A stretch of DNA of 44,799 nucleotides from Lachnospiraceae bacterium UBA3316 (GTDB lineage: Bacteria; Bacillota; Clostridia; Lachnospirales; Lachnospiraceae). The translations under genes and the position numbers were made by a program. The stretch lies in assembly GCA_002361955.1 (NCBI GenBank), contig DESK01000067.1:32744-77542 (forward strand). Reading direction: 5' to 3'. The notes below the pieces were generated by a model, which was given only the letters and a program-made list of their open reading frames with translations, did not search any database and had not been told where the DNA came from. Every line of letters starts with the position of its first letter. Position 1 is the stretch's first letter. Positions 1 to 6,415 of the stretch are shown here, one piece after another.

Positions 1-747
1 CGGCTCGATCATCCAGAACTCCGCGGCATGGCGGGTCGTGTTGGAATTCTCCGCCCGGAAGGTGGGGCCGAAGGTGTAGATGTTGCGGAACGCCTGGGCG
101 TACGTCTCGCCGTTTAACTGGCCGCTCACCGTCAGATTCGTCTCCTTGCCGAAAAAGTCCTTGCTGCTGTCCACCTTTCCGTCTGCCGTCCTGGGCAGGT
201 CGTTTAAATCAAGGGTCGTCACACGGAACATCTCCCCGGCGCCCTCACAGTCGCTGCCTGTGATCAGCGGAGTGTGCACGTACACAAAATCCCTCTCCTG
301 AAAGAACTGATGGATCGCGTAGGCGATCAGGGACCTCACACGGAAGACCGCCTGGAACGTATTTGTCCTGGGACGCAGATGGGAAATAGTCCGCAGATAC
401 TCCAGGCTGTGGCGCTTCTTCTGCAAGGGATAGTCCGGGGCGGAAAGGCCCTCCACCTCCACCTGAACGGCCTGGATCTCAAAAGGCTGCTTCGCCTGGG
501 GCGTCGCCACGAGAGTTCCCTTTACGATCACGGCAGCGCCCACATTCAGCTTGGATATCTCCGAAAAATTCTCCATAGCGTCATGGTATACCACCTGCAG
601 CGGCTCAAAAAAGGTACCGTCGTGCAGCACTAAAAATCCAAAGGTTTTAGAATCCCGGACGCTGCGTACCCAGCCTCCCACGGTAACTTCCTTATCTAAA
701 TATTTCTCTCTGTTCCTGAAAATCTCTCTAACTGTTGTCAATTCCAT
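1..747 (-). CDS. asnS: Asparaginyl-tRNA synthetase, N-terminal part (gene runs off the window)
   Basis: Charges tRNA-Asn with asparagine in the cytoplasm. Only the first 249 codons are present; the reading frame is open to base 1. The protein begins MELTTVREIFRNREKYLDKE and shows the N-terminal OB-fold that binds the tRNA anticodon (about residues 15-100, including GGWVRSVRDSKTFGFLVLHD). The beginning of the class II catalytic core follows, with the family signature TFRAENSNTTRHAAEFWMIE (motif 2) at the cut edge. The ATG at 745-747 follows AAGGAG a few bases upstream. AspRS and LysRS share this fold, but the NTTRHAAEFWMIEP wording is characteristic of AsnRS. A consensus-like promoter lies about 80 bases upstream. 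No T-box leader is visible. Confidence 0.95.
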   Translation of the reverse strand, partial: MELTTVREIFRNREKYLDKEVTVGGWVRSVRDSKTFGFLVLHDGTFFEPLQVVYHDAMENFSEISKLNVGAAVIVKGTLVATPQAKQPFEIQAVQVEVEGLSAPDYPLQKKRHSLEYLRTISHLRPRTNTFQAVFRVRSLIAYAIHQFFQERDFVYVHTPLITGSDCEGAGEMFRVTTLDLNDLPRTADGKVDSSKDFFGKETNLTVSGQLNGETYAQAFRNIYTFGPTFRAENSNTTRHAAEFWMIEP

Positions 748-827
748 ATCTATAAACTCCTTTGTCCTCAATAATTGTTACTGTTCACAGCAACATGCAA
801 AATTCCATCAAAAATTTGCTTTTGTTC

Positions 828-856
828 AGTATATCCCATAAATCCCACAGGCGCAA
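828..856 (-). promoter_or_regulatory. Predicted asnS promoter
   Basis: On the minus strand there is a -35 TTGCGC (851-856), a 17-bp spacer and a -10 TATACT (828-833), placing the transcript start near base 820 and giving a leader of about 75 nt. The MITE-like insertion begins only about 16 bp upstream of the -35. Confidence 0.6.
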
Positions 857-871
857 GCCTTAACAGGAAGA

Positions 872-1030
872 AGTAATCCGTTACTGTTCACGTAGGTCTG
901 TGCATTTACTGCACAGACCGTAAGAAAGTGATTCAGGTGTGAGCAAATCTCATTTGCGAAGCGGAGCGCAGTGAATTTTAGATGGATTTGCGAATGTTAC
1001 TGTGAACGAAGTGAACAGTAACAGTAATCC
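872..1030. mobile_element. MITE-like element with terminal inverted repeats and 8-bp target duplication
   Basis: The element at 880-1022 (143 bp) starts GTTACTGTTCAC and ends GTGAACAGTAAC, a perfect 12-bp inverted repeat. It is flanked on both sides by the same 8 bases AGTAATCC (872-879 and 1023-1030), as expected of a target-site duplication. It encodes no protein. Inside is a perfect 10-bp stem with 5-base loop at 895-919 (GGTCTGTGCA / TGCACAGACC). A second, partial copy of its first half occurs in inverted orientation at 3046-3116. Non-autonomous mobilisation by a transposase elsewhere in the genome is inferred. Confidence 0.75.
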
Positions 1031-1057
1031 TTTTCCCTCTTCCAATTATGCCATGAA

Positions 1058-1086
1058 TTTCATAAAAATTTCCCTTGTACTATAAT
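1058..1086 (+). promoter_or_regulatory. Possible ferredoxin promoter
   Basis: A perfect -10 TATAAT lies at 1081-1086, about 74 bases before the ferredoxin start. The best -35 at 17-bp spacing is the weak TTTCAT (1058-1063). Confidence 0.45.
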
Positions 1087-1159
1087 ATGAAATGTATTAA
1101 AATGAATCATAGGCTTGAGTCACAAGTCCAAGCTCAAAGATATAAGGAGGATAAAAGCT

Positions 1160-1330
1160 ATGGCATATGTAATCTCTGATGAATGTGTATCCTGCGGAAC
1201 ATGCGCAGGTGTTTGCCCCGCAGAAGCAATCAGCGAGGGAGACGGCAAGTATGTAATCGACGCAGACGCTTGCTTAGACTGCGGTACCTGCGAAGCTGAG
1301 TGCCCCACCGGTGCGATCTCTGCCGAGTAA
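1160..1330 (+). CDS. 2[4Fe-4S] ferredoxin
   Basis: Small electron carrier of 56 residues, the usual length of clostridial ferredoxins, acting in the cytoplasm with enzymes such as pyruvate:ferredoxin oxidoreductase or hydrogenase. Two complete cluster-binding motifs are visible: CVSCGTCAGVCP and CLDCGTCEAECP, each CxxCxxCxxxCP, the hallmark of the 2[4Fe-4S] bacterial type. The start MAYVISDECV is preceded by AAGGAGG (1144-1150) at good spacing. An in-frame ATG 45 bases further upstream lacks such a site and was not used. The gene stands alone between a plus-strand promoter and a strong hairpin terminator, so it is probably monocistronic. Confidence 0.96.
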   Translation: MAYVISDECVSCGTCAGVCPAEAISEGDGKYVIDADACLDCGTCEAECPTGAISAE

Positions 1331-1343
1331 TAGTAAGAAAGAT

Positions 1344-1388
1344 AAATGGACATAAAACACATGCTCGCATGTATTTTATGTCCATTTT
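1344..1388. terminator. Bidirectional terminator, ferredoxin / MerR gene
   Basis: A 14-bp perfect stem (1344-1357 with 1374-1387) continues after one mismatch into ACATG/CATGT. It carries A-rich and T-rich flanks, so it can end the plus-strand ferredoxin transcript and the convergent MerR-type transcript. Confidence 0.85.
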
Positions 1389-1405
1389 CTCGTTGTCGCG
1401 CTTTT

Positions 1406-2014
1406 CTATTTATGGGCAAAAAAATCAAACCACTTTTTCTTTCTGCCCCCAGGCTCCTGGGCGGCCGCCACCAGCTGCCTGTTCTTCTGATAGACACGAA
1501 TCGTCTCGTCCAGGCGACGGTAGCGCTCCTCCTCTCTCTCTTCCCTCATCTGAAACAGGAGATTCATCTCTTTAGCCACACTGTCCGTAATCCTGCACTC
1601 CAGCTCCGAATTGTTATCCTGGATCACCTGCCGGAAGATTCCTGTGACAATGCTCTCAAACTGCTTGAGCTTATCGGGATCAGGTCCAAGGGCCGGAAGC
1701 GTCTCTGTCTGCTCCCTCTCCTCTGCCGCTTCCTCTGGAATCACTGCCTCCTCCACGGGAATCTCCTCCTGCTCCCCGGCCTCCTGCCTGTGCAGCCTGG
1801 GAATCAATAACTTAATGGCCTTTAACTGGAGTCCCCGCTCCTTTAGTTCCTTGATTTTCTGAAATAAACAGATATCTTCCTCGGTATAATAGCGGTGCCC
1901 CAGCTCTGTTCTCGAAATTTCGATCTCTAATTCCTCTTCCCAGTACCGGAGCACATGAGCTTCCACGTCCACTTTTTTGGCTGTGTCGGAAATCATATAC
2001 CTGGTCTCACCCAT
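1406..2014 (-). CDS. MerR-family helix-turn-helix DNA-binding protein
   Basis: A 202-residue protein with an N-terminal MerR-type winged helix-turn-helix (about residues 5-72). Visible elements are MISDTAKKVDVEAHVLRYWE, the beta-wing GHRYYTEEDI and the following helix LFQKIKELKERGLQLKAIK. A glutamate-rich linker follows (about 75-110) and then a long helical, probably coiled-coil C-terminus (about 120-190) ending in a basic patch, GGRKKKWFDFFAHK. There is no effector-binding Cys cluster, so it is not a metal sensor of the MerR/ZntR kind. The layout resembles RacA/DUF3967-like chromosome-associated proteins or a simple regulator, but its target is unknown. The ATG has a strong AAGGAGGGG site. 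It may be cotranscribed with uppP, 78 bases upstream. Confidence 0.8.
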   Translation of the reverse strand: MGETRYMISDTAKKVDVEAHVLRYWEEELEIEISRTELGHRYYTEEDICLFQKIKELKERGLQLKAIKLLIPRLHRQEAGEQEEIPVEEAVIPEEAAEEREQTETLPALGPDPDKLKQFESIVTGIFRQVIQDNNSELECRITDSVAKEMNLLFQMREEREEERYRRLDETIRVYQKNRQLVAAAQEPGGRKKKWFDFFAHK

Positions 2015-2092
2015 CGGCTCCCCTCCTTACGCCAAAAAGTATACCACAATCCCTCCGCCAGCGGCCAAAAAACAAATCGCAAGTTCTGACAA

Positions 2093-2917
2093 TTACCGCA
2101 GCATAAAGAAGGCCAGTACCACAATGCCAAGGATGATGCGGTACCATCCAAACACTTTAAAATCGTGCTTTCTAATATACCCCAGCAGGAATTTGATCAC
2201 CACGATGGAGGTCAGAAAGGCCACGGTCATCCCGATCAGCAGCACCATAAGCTCCGGGGCGGAAAAGACCAGGCCAAACTTGACGATCTTTAAAAGGCTC
2301 GCCCCGAACATGACAGGAACTGCTAAAAAGAAGGTATATTCTGCAGCCGTCGTCCTGGAAAGCCCCAGCATAATTCCTCCAAGGATCGTCGCCCCTGACC
2401 GGGAGGTGCCTGGGAACACAGCCGCGATCAGCTGAAACATTCCAATCAAAAAGGCCGTCTGCCAGGTAATCTCCGGGATCGAGCAAATCTTCGCCGTCTT
2501 TCCGGCATTTTTATTTTCGATCCAGATAAAGGCCACGCCAAAGAGAATCAGCATCACCGCCACCGTCTGGTAATTATAAAACCAGGCGTCCAGCTGCTCT
2601 TCAAACAGCAGCCCCACCACGGCCGCCGGCACGCAGGAGACGATGATCTTAAACCACATCTCAAAAATATCCTTTTTTACATGGGGCTTCTCCGTAAAAG
2701 AAAACGGAAAAAGCTTATTCCAAAACAAAAGAACTACCGCCAGAATCGCCCCCAGCTGAATCACCACGAGAAACATGGAGAGAAACTCCTCCGATACATT
2801 CAGCCTGATCACTTCATCCAGCAGAATCATATGTCCCGTGCTGCTGATGGGGAGCCATTCCGTCACTCCCTCAACGATTCCAAAAAGAACCGCTTTTAAG
2901 ATTTCAATCACATTCAT
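2093..2917 (-). CDS. uppP: Undecaprenyl-diphosphatase (BacA/UppP family)
   Basis: Integral membrane phosphatase that turns undecaprenyl pyrophosphate into undecaprenyl phosphate, recycling the lipid carrier of peptidoglycan and teichoic acid synthesis; extra copies give bacitracin resistance. The 274 residues match the family length. Both catalytic signatures are present: EGVTEWLPISSTGHM (about residues 16-30) and PGTSRSGATILGG (about 172-184). The rest is a series of about seven to eight hydrophobic helices. The start MNVIEILKAVLFGI is the natural one for the family, with an AGGA-type site before it. The gene precedes the MerR-type gene in the same orientation. Confidence 0.96.
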   Translation of the reverse strand: MNVIEILKAVLFGIVEGVTEWLPISSTGHMILLDEVIRLNVSEEFLSMFLVVIQLGAILAVVLLFWNKLFPFSFTEKPHVKKDIFEMWFKIIVSCVPAAVVGLLFEEQLDAWFYNYQTVAVMLILFGVAFIWIENKNAGKTAKICSIPEITWQTAFLIGMFQLIAAVFPGTSRSGATILGGIMLGLSRTTAAEYTFFLAVPVMFGASLLKIVKFGLVFSAPELMVLLIGMTVAFLTSIVVIKFLLGYIRKHDFKVFGWYRIILGIVVLAFFMLR

Positions 2918-3045
2918 CCTGTTTCCTCATTCTTTCTTTGTTGCTCCGTAACTGTTTCATTTTCCTACAATTACACATCTATGTCCTATGCTATGATAAT
3001 ATATCCTTCAAGAACACACAAGAGAAAAATCATGCTCCGGGAATA

Positions 3046-3116
3046 AGATTTGCTCACCCCTGAATCACTTTCTTACGGTCTGTGCAGTAAATGCACAGAC
3101 CTACGTGAATTGTAAC
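3046..3116 (-). repeat. Partial copy of the MITE-like repeat
   Basis: Read on the minus strand, this segment matches about the first 70 bases of the element at 880-1022 with only a few differences, including the complete 25-base hairpin GGTCTGTGCA-TTTAC-TGCACAGACC. Its outer end reads GTTACAATTCAC instead of GTTACTGTTCAC, and the second half of the element is missing. Confidence 0.8.
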
Positions 3117-3155
3117 AAAGTGCAACTAAGTTTGTACAATTTCCACAAAAACAGC

Positions 3156-3184
3156 TTGACATTTCTAAATCAAAAATATATACT
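3156..3184 (+). promoter_or_regulatory. Strong sigma-A promoter of cspA
   Basis: A perfect -35 TTGACA (3156-3161), 17-bp spacer and -10 TATACT (3179-3184) predict a start near 3190 and a leader of about 127 nt before the cspA ATG. Confidence 0.85.
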
Positions 3185-3217
3185 GAACGTATATAAGGAT
3201 TTGGATGTAAAGTAATT

Positions 3218-3277
3218 CACTAGTTATTAGAGATTATATTTCGCACCTGTAATCTGTAATAACTGGTGGATTTTTTT
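3218..3277 (+). promoter_or_regulatory. Terminator-like hairpin in the cspA 5' leader (candidate attenuator)
   Basis: Bases 3218-3238 pair with 3248-3268 over about 20 bp with one mismatch and two G-U pairs, and a run of seven T (3271-3277) follows, which is the form of an intrinsic terminator. It lies between the predicted start point and the coding region. A second possible short hairpin, GGATTTT (3268-3274) with AAAATCC (3283-3289), would use the T-run itself and could compete. Regulation by conditional termination is inferred. Confidence 0.65.
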
Positions 3278-3317
3278 AGTCGAAAATCCGAATTTATAAT
3301 TTAATGGAGGTACCGAA

Positions 3318-3518
3318 ATGAATAAGGGTACAGTAAAATGGTTCAATGCAGAAAAGGGTTATGGCTTTATCACCGGTGAGGACGGAGCAGATGTATTCGT
3401 ACATTTTTCAGCGATCCAGGGTGAGGGCTTCAAGTCTCTGGACGAGGGTCAGGCAGTTACCTACGATCTGACAGAAGGCGCTCGCGGCATGCAGGCTGCT
3501 AACGTAGTTAAGCTGTAA
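3318..3518 (+). CDS. cspA: Cold shock protein (CspA family)
   Basis: A 66-residue single cold-shock domain that binds single-stranded RNA and DNA and acts as an RNA chaperone, helping translation and antitermination. Both nucleic-acid-binding motifs are intact: RNP1 KGYGFIT (about residues 13-19) and RNP2 VFVHFSAI (about 26-33), and the opening KGTVKWFNAEKG is typical. The start ATG follows TGGAGG at proper spacing. The gene has its own strong promoter, a long structured leader and its own terminator, so it is monocistronic. The leader hairpin suggests control at the RNA level, as is known for csp genes in other bacteria. Confidence 0.97.
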   Translation: MNKGTVKWFNAEKGYGFITGEDGADVFVHFSAIQGEGFKSLDEGQAVTYDLTEGARGMQAANVVKL

Positions 3519-3531
3519 GTTGAATCATTCC

Positions 3532-3600
3532 TTCACAGGCCAAACGGTCTGTGAAGATAACAAGTATGAAGGAGCTGACGCATTTGCGCCGGCTCTTTTT
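3532..3600 (+). terminator. cspA terminator region (two hairpins)
   Basis: A first hairpin at 3532-3555 (TTCACAGGCC/GGTCTGTGAA, loop AAAC) is followed by a GC-rich stem at 3572-3595 with loop ATTT and a run of five T (3596-3600), the likely termination point. Confidence 0.75.
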
Positions 3601-3638
3601 GCGTGGAGGCAGACGGAACTGCCCAAATGCCTCTGTCT

Positions 3639-3680
3639 AAAAAGGAACCGCCGCAAAGCTCCCTGCGACGGTTCCTTTTT
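3639..3680. terminator. Bidirectional terminator downstream of nrdD
   Basis: AAAAAGGAACCG at the left pairs with CGGTTCCTTTTT at the right, with an extra CGC/GCG pairing inside, giving A and T tracts on both sides. It ends the minus-strand nrdD transcript and backs up cspA termination. Confidence 0.8.
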
Positions 3681-3712
3681 CCGCGGCCCCCTATCCGGGC
3701 TCTGGCCGCTCT

Positions 3713-6085
3713 CTATACGTTGTGGATCGTATCCACGTACTTCTTGATATTTGACGCGTTCACATATTTTCTTGCTTTATTTCCCTTGATAACCACCAGC
3801 GTGGGGGCCTGCATCACGCCGTATTTCATGGCCAGCTCCCTGTTTTCCTCCGCGTCGATAATCCGGCAGGGCTCATTCTTCAGCATCTCCTTGGCGATCC
3901 GGCAGTTAGGGCATGTTTTCGTCGTAAACAGATACTCCGCGTTCTCCACAGGCTCTACGGACACATCCTCCTTGGACACGGTGACAATGCTGCTGTGCAC
4001 CTTCTTCATGCAGGAATTCTGCACATCGTAGAGCTGACGGTTCTTGTATTCCTGGGTCTTACCGTCGTTCCAGTTCTGCACCGGACGGTAGTAACCGGTG
4101 ATCCGGCTGTAAACCTCCGCAGGCTCACCGCAGTGGGGACAGGTGAAGTGCTCCCCGGCAATATAGCCGTGCTTTCTGCACACGGAATAGGTGGGTGACA
4201 GCGTATAGTAGGGAAGCTTATAATTCTCCGCGATCTTTCTCACCAGGTTTGCCGCAGCCTTCCAGTCAGGCAGCTTCTCGCCTAAAAAGGCATGGAAGAC
4301 AGTTCCCGACGTATAGAGTGTTTGCAGCTCATCCTGAATATCCAATGCGTCGAAGATATCGGAAGTAAAGCCCACAGGCAAATGGGAGCTGTTTGTATAG
4401 TAAGGCGTATCTCCCTCTTTTCCCGCTGTCTTGATATCCTCCCAGCGCTGTCTGTCGTGCTTCGCCAGACGATAGGTGGTGGACTCCGCAGGCGTAGCCT
4501 CCAGGTTATACAGGTCGCCGTACTCCTCCTGATACATCACGAGACGGTCGCGCATATGGTTCAGCACATCCTTGGTGAACTCCTGGGTCTCCTTGTGAGT
4601 CAGGTCCTTTCTGAGCCATACGGCGTTCAATCCCACCTCATTCATGCCGATCAGGCCGATGGTGGAAAAATGATTCTCAAAGCTCCCCAGATACCGCTTC
4701 GTGTAGGGATAAAGCCCCTCTTCCAAAAGCTTTGAAATCACATCCCTCTTGATCTTTAAGGAGCGGGCCGCCACATCCATCATATGGTCCAGGCGCTTAT
4801 AGAACTCTTTCTCATTCTTGGAGAGATAAGCGATCCTCGGCATATTAATGGTGACAACGCCCACGCTTCCCGTGCTTTCCCCGGAGCCGAAGAACCCTCC
4901 CGTTTTTTTGCGCAGTTCCCGCAGGTCCAGGCGCAGGCGGCAGCACATGCTGCGCACATCGCTGGGCTGCATATCGCTGTTGATATAATTGGAAAAATAC
5001 GGTGTGCCGTATTTTGACGTCATCTCAAACAGCAGGCGGTTATTCTCTGTATCTGACCAGTCAAAATCCTTCGTGATCGAATAGGTGGGAATCGGATACT
5101 GGAAGCCCCTTCCGTTAGCGTCCCCCTCGATCATCGTCTCGATAAAGGCGCGGTTTACCATATCCATCTCCTGCTTACAGTCCTTGTAGCAGAAGTCCAT
5201 GGGCTTTCCTCCTACAATGGCTGGAAGCTCCGCCAGGTCATCCGGAACTGTCCAATCCAGGGTAATATTGGAGAAGGGCGCCTGGGTTCCCCAGCGGCTG
5301 GGCGTATTCACCCCGTAAATAAAGGACTCAATACACTTCTTTACCTCCCGGTAGCTCAGATGATCCGCCTTCACAAAGGGAGCCAGATACGTGTCAAAGG
5401 AGGAGAAGGCCTGCGCCCCCGCCCATTCATTCTGCATAATGCCTAAAAAGTTCACCATCTGGTTGCAAAGTACCGACAGGTGCTTTGCCGGAGCAGATGT
5501 GATCTTTCCCTCTATGCCGCCCAGTCCCTCGGTAATCAGCTGCTTTAAAGACCAGCCTGCGCAGTAGCCCGTAAGCATCGACAGATCGTGAATGTGGATG
5601 TCGGCGTTTCTGTGGGCGTCGGCGATCTCCTGGTCATAGATTTCCGAGAGCCAGTAATTTGCTGTCACGGCGCCGGAATTGCTTAAGATCAGGCCCCCCA
5701 CAGAGTAGGTCACCGTGGAGTTCTCCTTGACTCTCCAGTCCTCCACCTTCACATAGCTGTTGACGATCTCCTTGTAATCCAGGATCGTAGACTTCATATT
5801 CCTGATCTTTTCCCGCTGCTTCCTGTATAAAATGTAGGCCTTGGCCACCTCCGCGTAGCCTGCCTGGATCAGCACAGCCTCCACGCTGTCCTGGACGCTC
5901 TCCACATCGATCAGGCTGTTTTTGATCTTTCCCTGAAAATCCGCCGTCACCCGGAGCGCCAGAAGGCTTGTCATATCCTCATTGTACTGCATCTCCGTAG
6001 CCTCAAAGGCCTTGGCGATGGCTCCCGCGATTTTATCTAAATTAAACTCGGCGACCTCGCCGTCCCGCTTTACTACTTTAAACAT
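3713..6085 (-). CDS. nrdD: Anaerobic ribonucleoside-triphosphate reductase with C-terminal redoxin domain
   Basis: Class III ribonucleotide reductase, a glycyl-radical enzyme that makes deoxyribonucleotides without oxygen. The protein has 790 residues from the ATG at 6083-6085, which follows GGGAGGAG; a TTG inside that site was rejected. In order there is an ATP-cone domain (about 1-90, FKVVKRDGEVAEFNLDKI), the ten-stranded barrel with active-site cysteines MCCRLRL (about 380), a zinc site (about 633-651, including CPHC) and the glycyl-radical loop SRITGYYRPVQNW, with the radical Gly near 662. Then comes an additional thioredoxin/glutaredoxin-like domain (about 712-790) with the dithiol motif TKTCPNC. 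Standard NrdD ends soon after the Gly loop. The fusion fits a redoxin-dependent rather than formate-dependent enzyme. No nrdG activase lies next to it. Confidence 0.95.
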   Translation of the reverse strand: MFKVVKRDGEVAEFNLDKIAGAIAKAFEATEMQYNEDMTSLLALRVTADFQGKIKNSLIDVESVQDSVEAVLIQAGYAEVAKAYILYRKQREKIRNMKSTILDYKEIVNSYVKVEDWRVKENSTVTYSVGGLILSNSGAVTANYWLSEIYDQEIADAHRNADIHIHDLSMLTGYCAGWSLKQLITEGLGGIEGKITSAPAKHLSVLCNQMVNFLGIMQNEWAGAQAFSSFDTYLAPFVKADHLSYREVKKCIESFIYGVNTPSRWGTQAPFSNITLDWTVPDDLAELPAIVGGKPMDFCYKDCKQEMDMVNRAFIETMIEGDANGRGFQYPIPTYSITKDFDWSDTENNRLLFEMTSKYGTPYFSNYINSDMQPSDVRSMCCRLRLDLRELRKKTGGFFGSGESTGSVGVVTINMPRIAYLSKNEKEFYKRLDHMMDVAARSLKIKRDVISKLLEEGLYPYTKRYLGSFENHFSTIGLIGMNEVGLNAVWLRKDLTHKETQEFTKDVLNHMRDRLVMYQEEYGDLYNLEATPAESTTYRLAKHDRQRWEDIKTAGKEGDTPYYTNSSHLPVGFTSDIFDALDIQDELQTLYTSGTVFHAFLGEKLPDWKAAANLVRKIAENYKLPYYTLSPTYSVCRKHGYIAGEHFTCPHCGEPAEVYSRITGYYRPVQNWNDGKTQEYKNRQLYDVQNSCMKKVHSSIVTVSKEDVSVEPVENAEYLFTTKTCPNCRIAKEMLKNEPCRIIDAEENRELAMKYGVMQAPTLVVIKGNKARKYVNASNIKKYVDTIHNV

Positions 6086-6177
6086 ATCCTGTTCTCCTCC
6101 CAAATGGCATGGAACTATCTGTCCTTCTAAACTTGCTGTACCGCCGCTTGACTCCTCGCCGCGGCGTGACTGGTTCT

Positions 6178-6206
6178 ATTCTAGCAGAGAAGCGTCAAAG
6201 CGTCAA
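6178..6206 (-). promoter_or_regulatory. Predicted nrdD promoter
   Basis: Minus-strand -35 TTGACG (6201-6206), 17-bp spacer and -10 TAGAAT (6178-6183) predict a start near 6171 and a leader of about 85 nt. The NrdR boxes begin 10 bp upstream of the -35. Confidence 0.7.
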
Positions 6207-6216
6207 TAGCATAAAA

Positions 6217-6263
6217 ACACAATATCTATGAACATTTTTTAATATATCCACTAGATATTGTGT
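6217..6263. promoter_or_regulatory. Pair of NrdR boxes upstream of nrdD
   Basis: Box 1 at 6217-6232 reads ACACAATATCTATGAA and box 2 at 6248-6263 reads CCACTAGATATTGTGT. Both resemble the 16-bp NrdR consensus (ACAC, AT-rich centre, GTGT), each with one strong half. They are spaced 31 bp start to start, three helical turns, which is the known arrangement for NrdR repressor sites before nrd operons. The rest of the gap up to 6415 holds no gene that I can see. Confidence 0.8.
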
Positions 6264-6415
6264 CTTTTTGAAGCATTTAACTTTGATCAAACCTTGTGGC
6301 GGGCACACAGCCTTTATAGAAAAGGGCATTTTATATTTGTCTATGAGACATATTGGCTATCCCTCCGCACACAAATGCTGGGCAGCCCTTCCGATACCTG
6401 GAGGGTGACATCCAG

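Larger units (their letters stand above)
748..1159. other. Divergent intergenic region asnS / ferredoxin
   Basis: This 412-base gap holds the asnS promoter, the -10 region of the ferredoxin gene and a 143-bp MITE-like element between them. A further isolated copy of the element's 12-bp end (GTTACTGTTCAC) lies at 777-788, inside the asnS 5' untranslated region. No further gene is visible. Confidence 0.7.
2918..3317. other. Divergent intergenic region uppP / cspA
   Basis: This 400-base gap carries a partial copy of the MITE-like repeat (3046-3116), the cspA promoter and the long cspA leader with a terminator-like hairpin. Upstream of uppP the sequence is AT-rich, but no clear promoter for it was recognised. 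Confidence 0.6.

Noticed and set aside
551..841. Plus-strand frame overlapping the asnS start and its leader
   Set aside because: It is antisense to conserved asnS sequence and has no ribosome binding site.
748..880. T-box riboswitch upstream of asnS
   Set aside because: The leader is only about 75 nt and shows neither the T-box core sequence nor a terminator.
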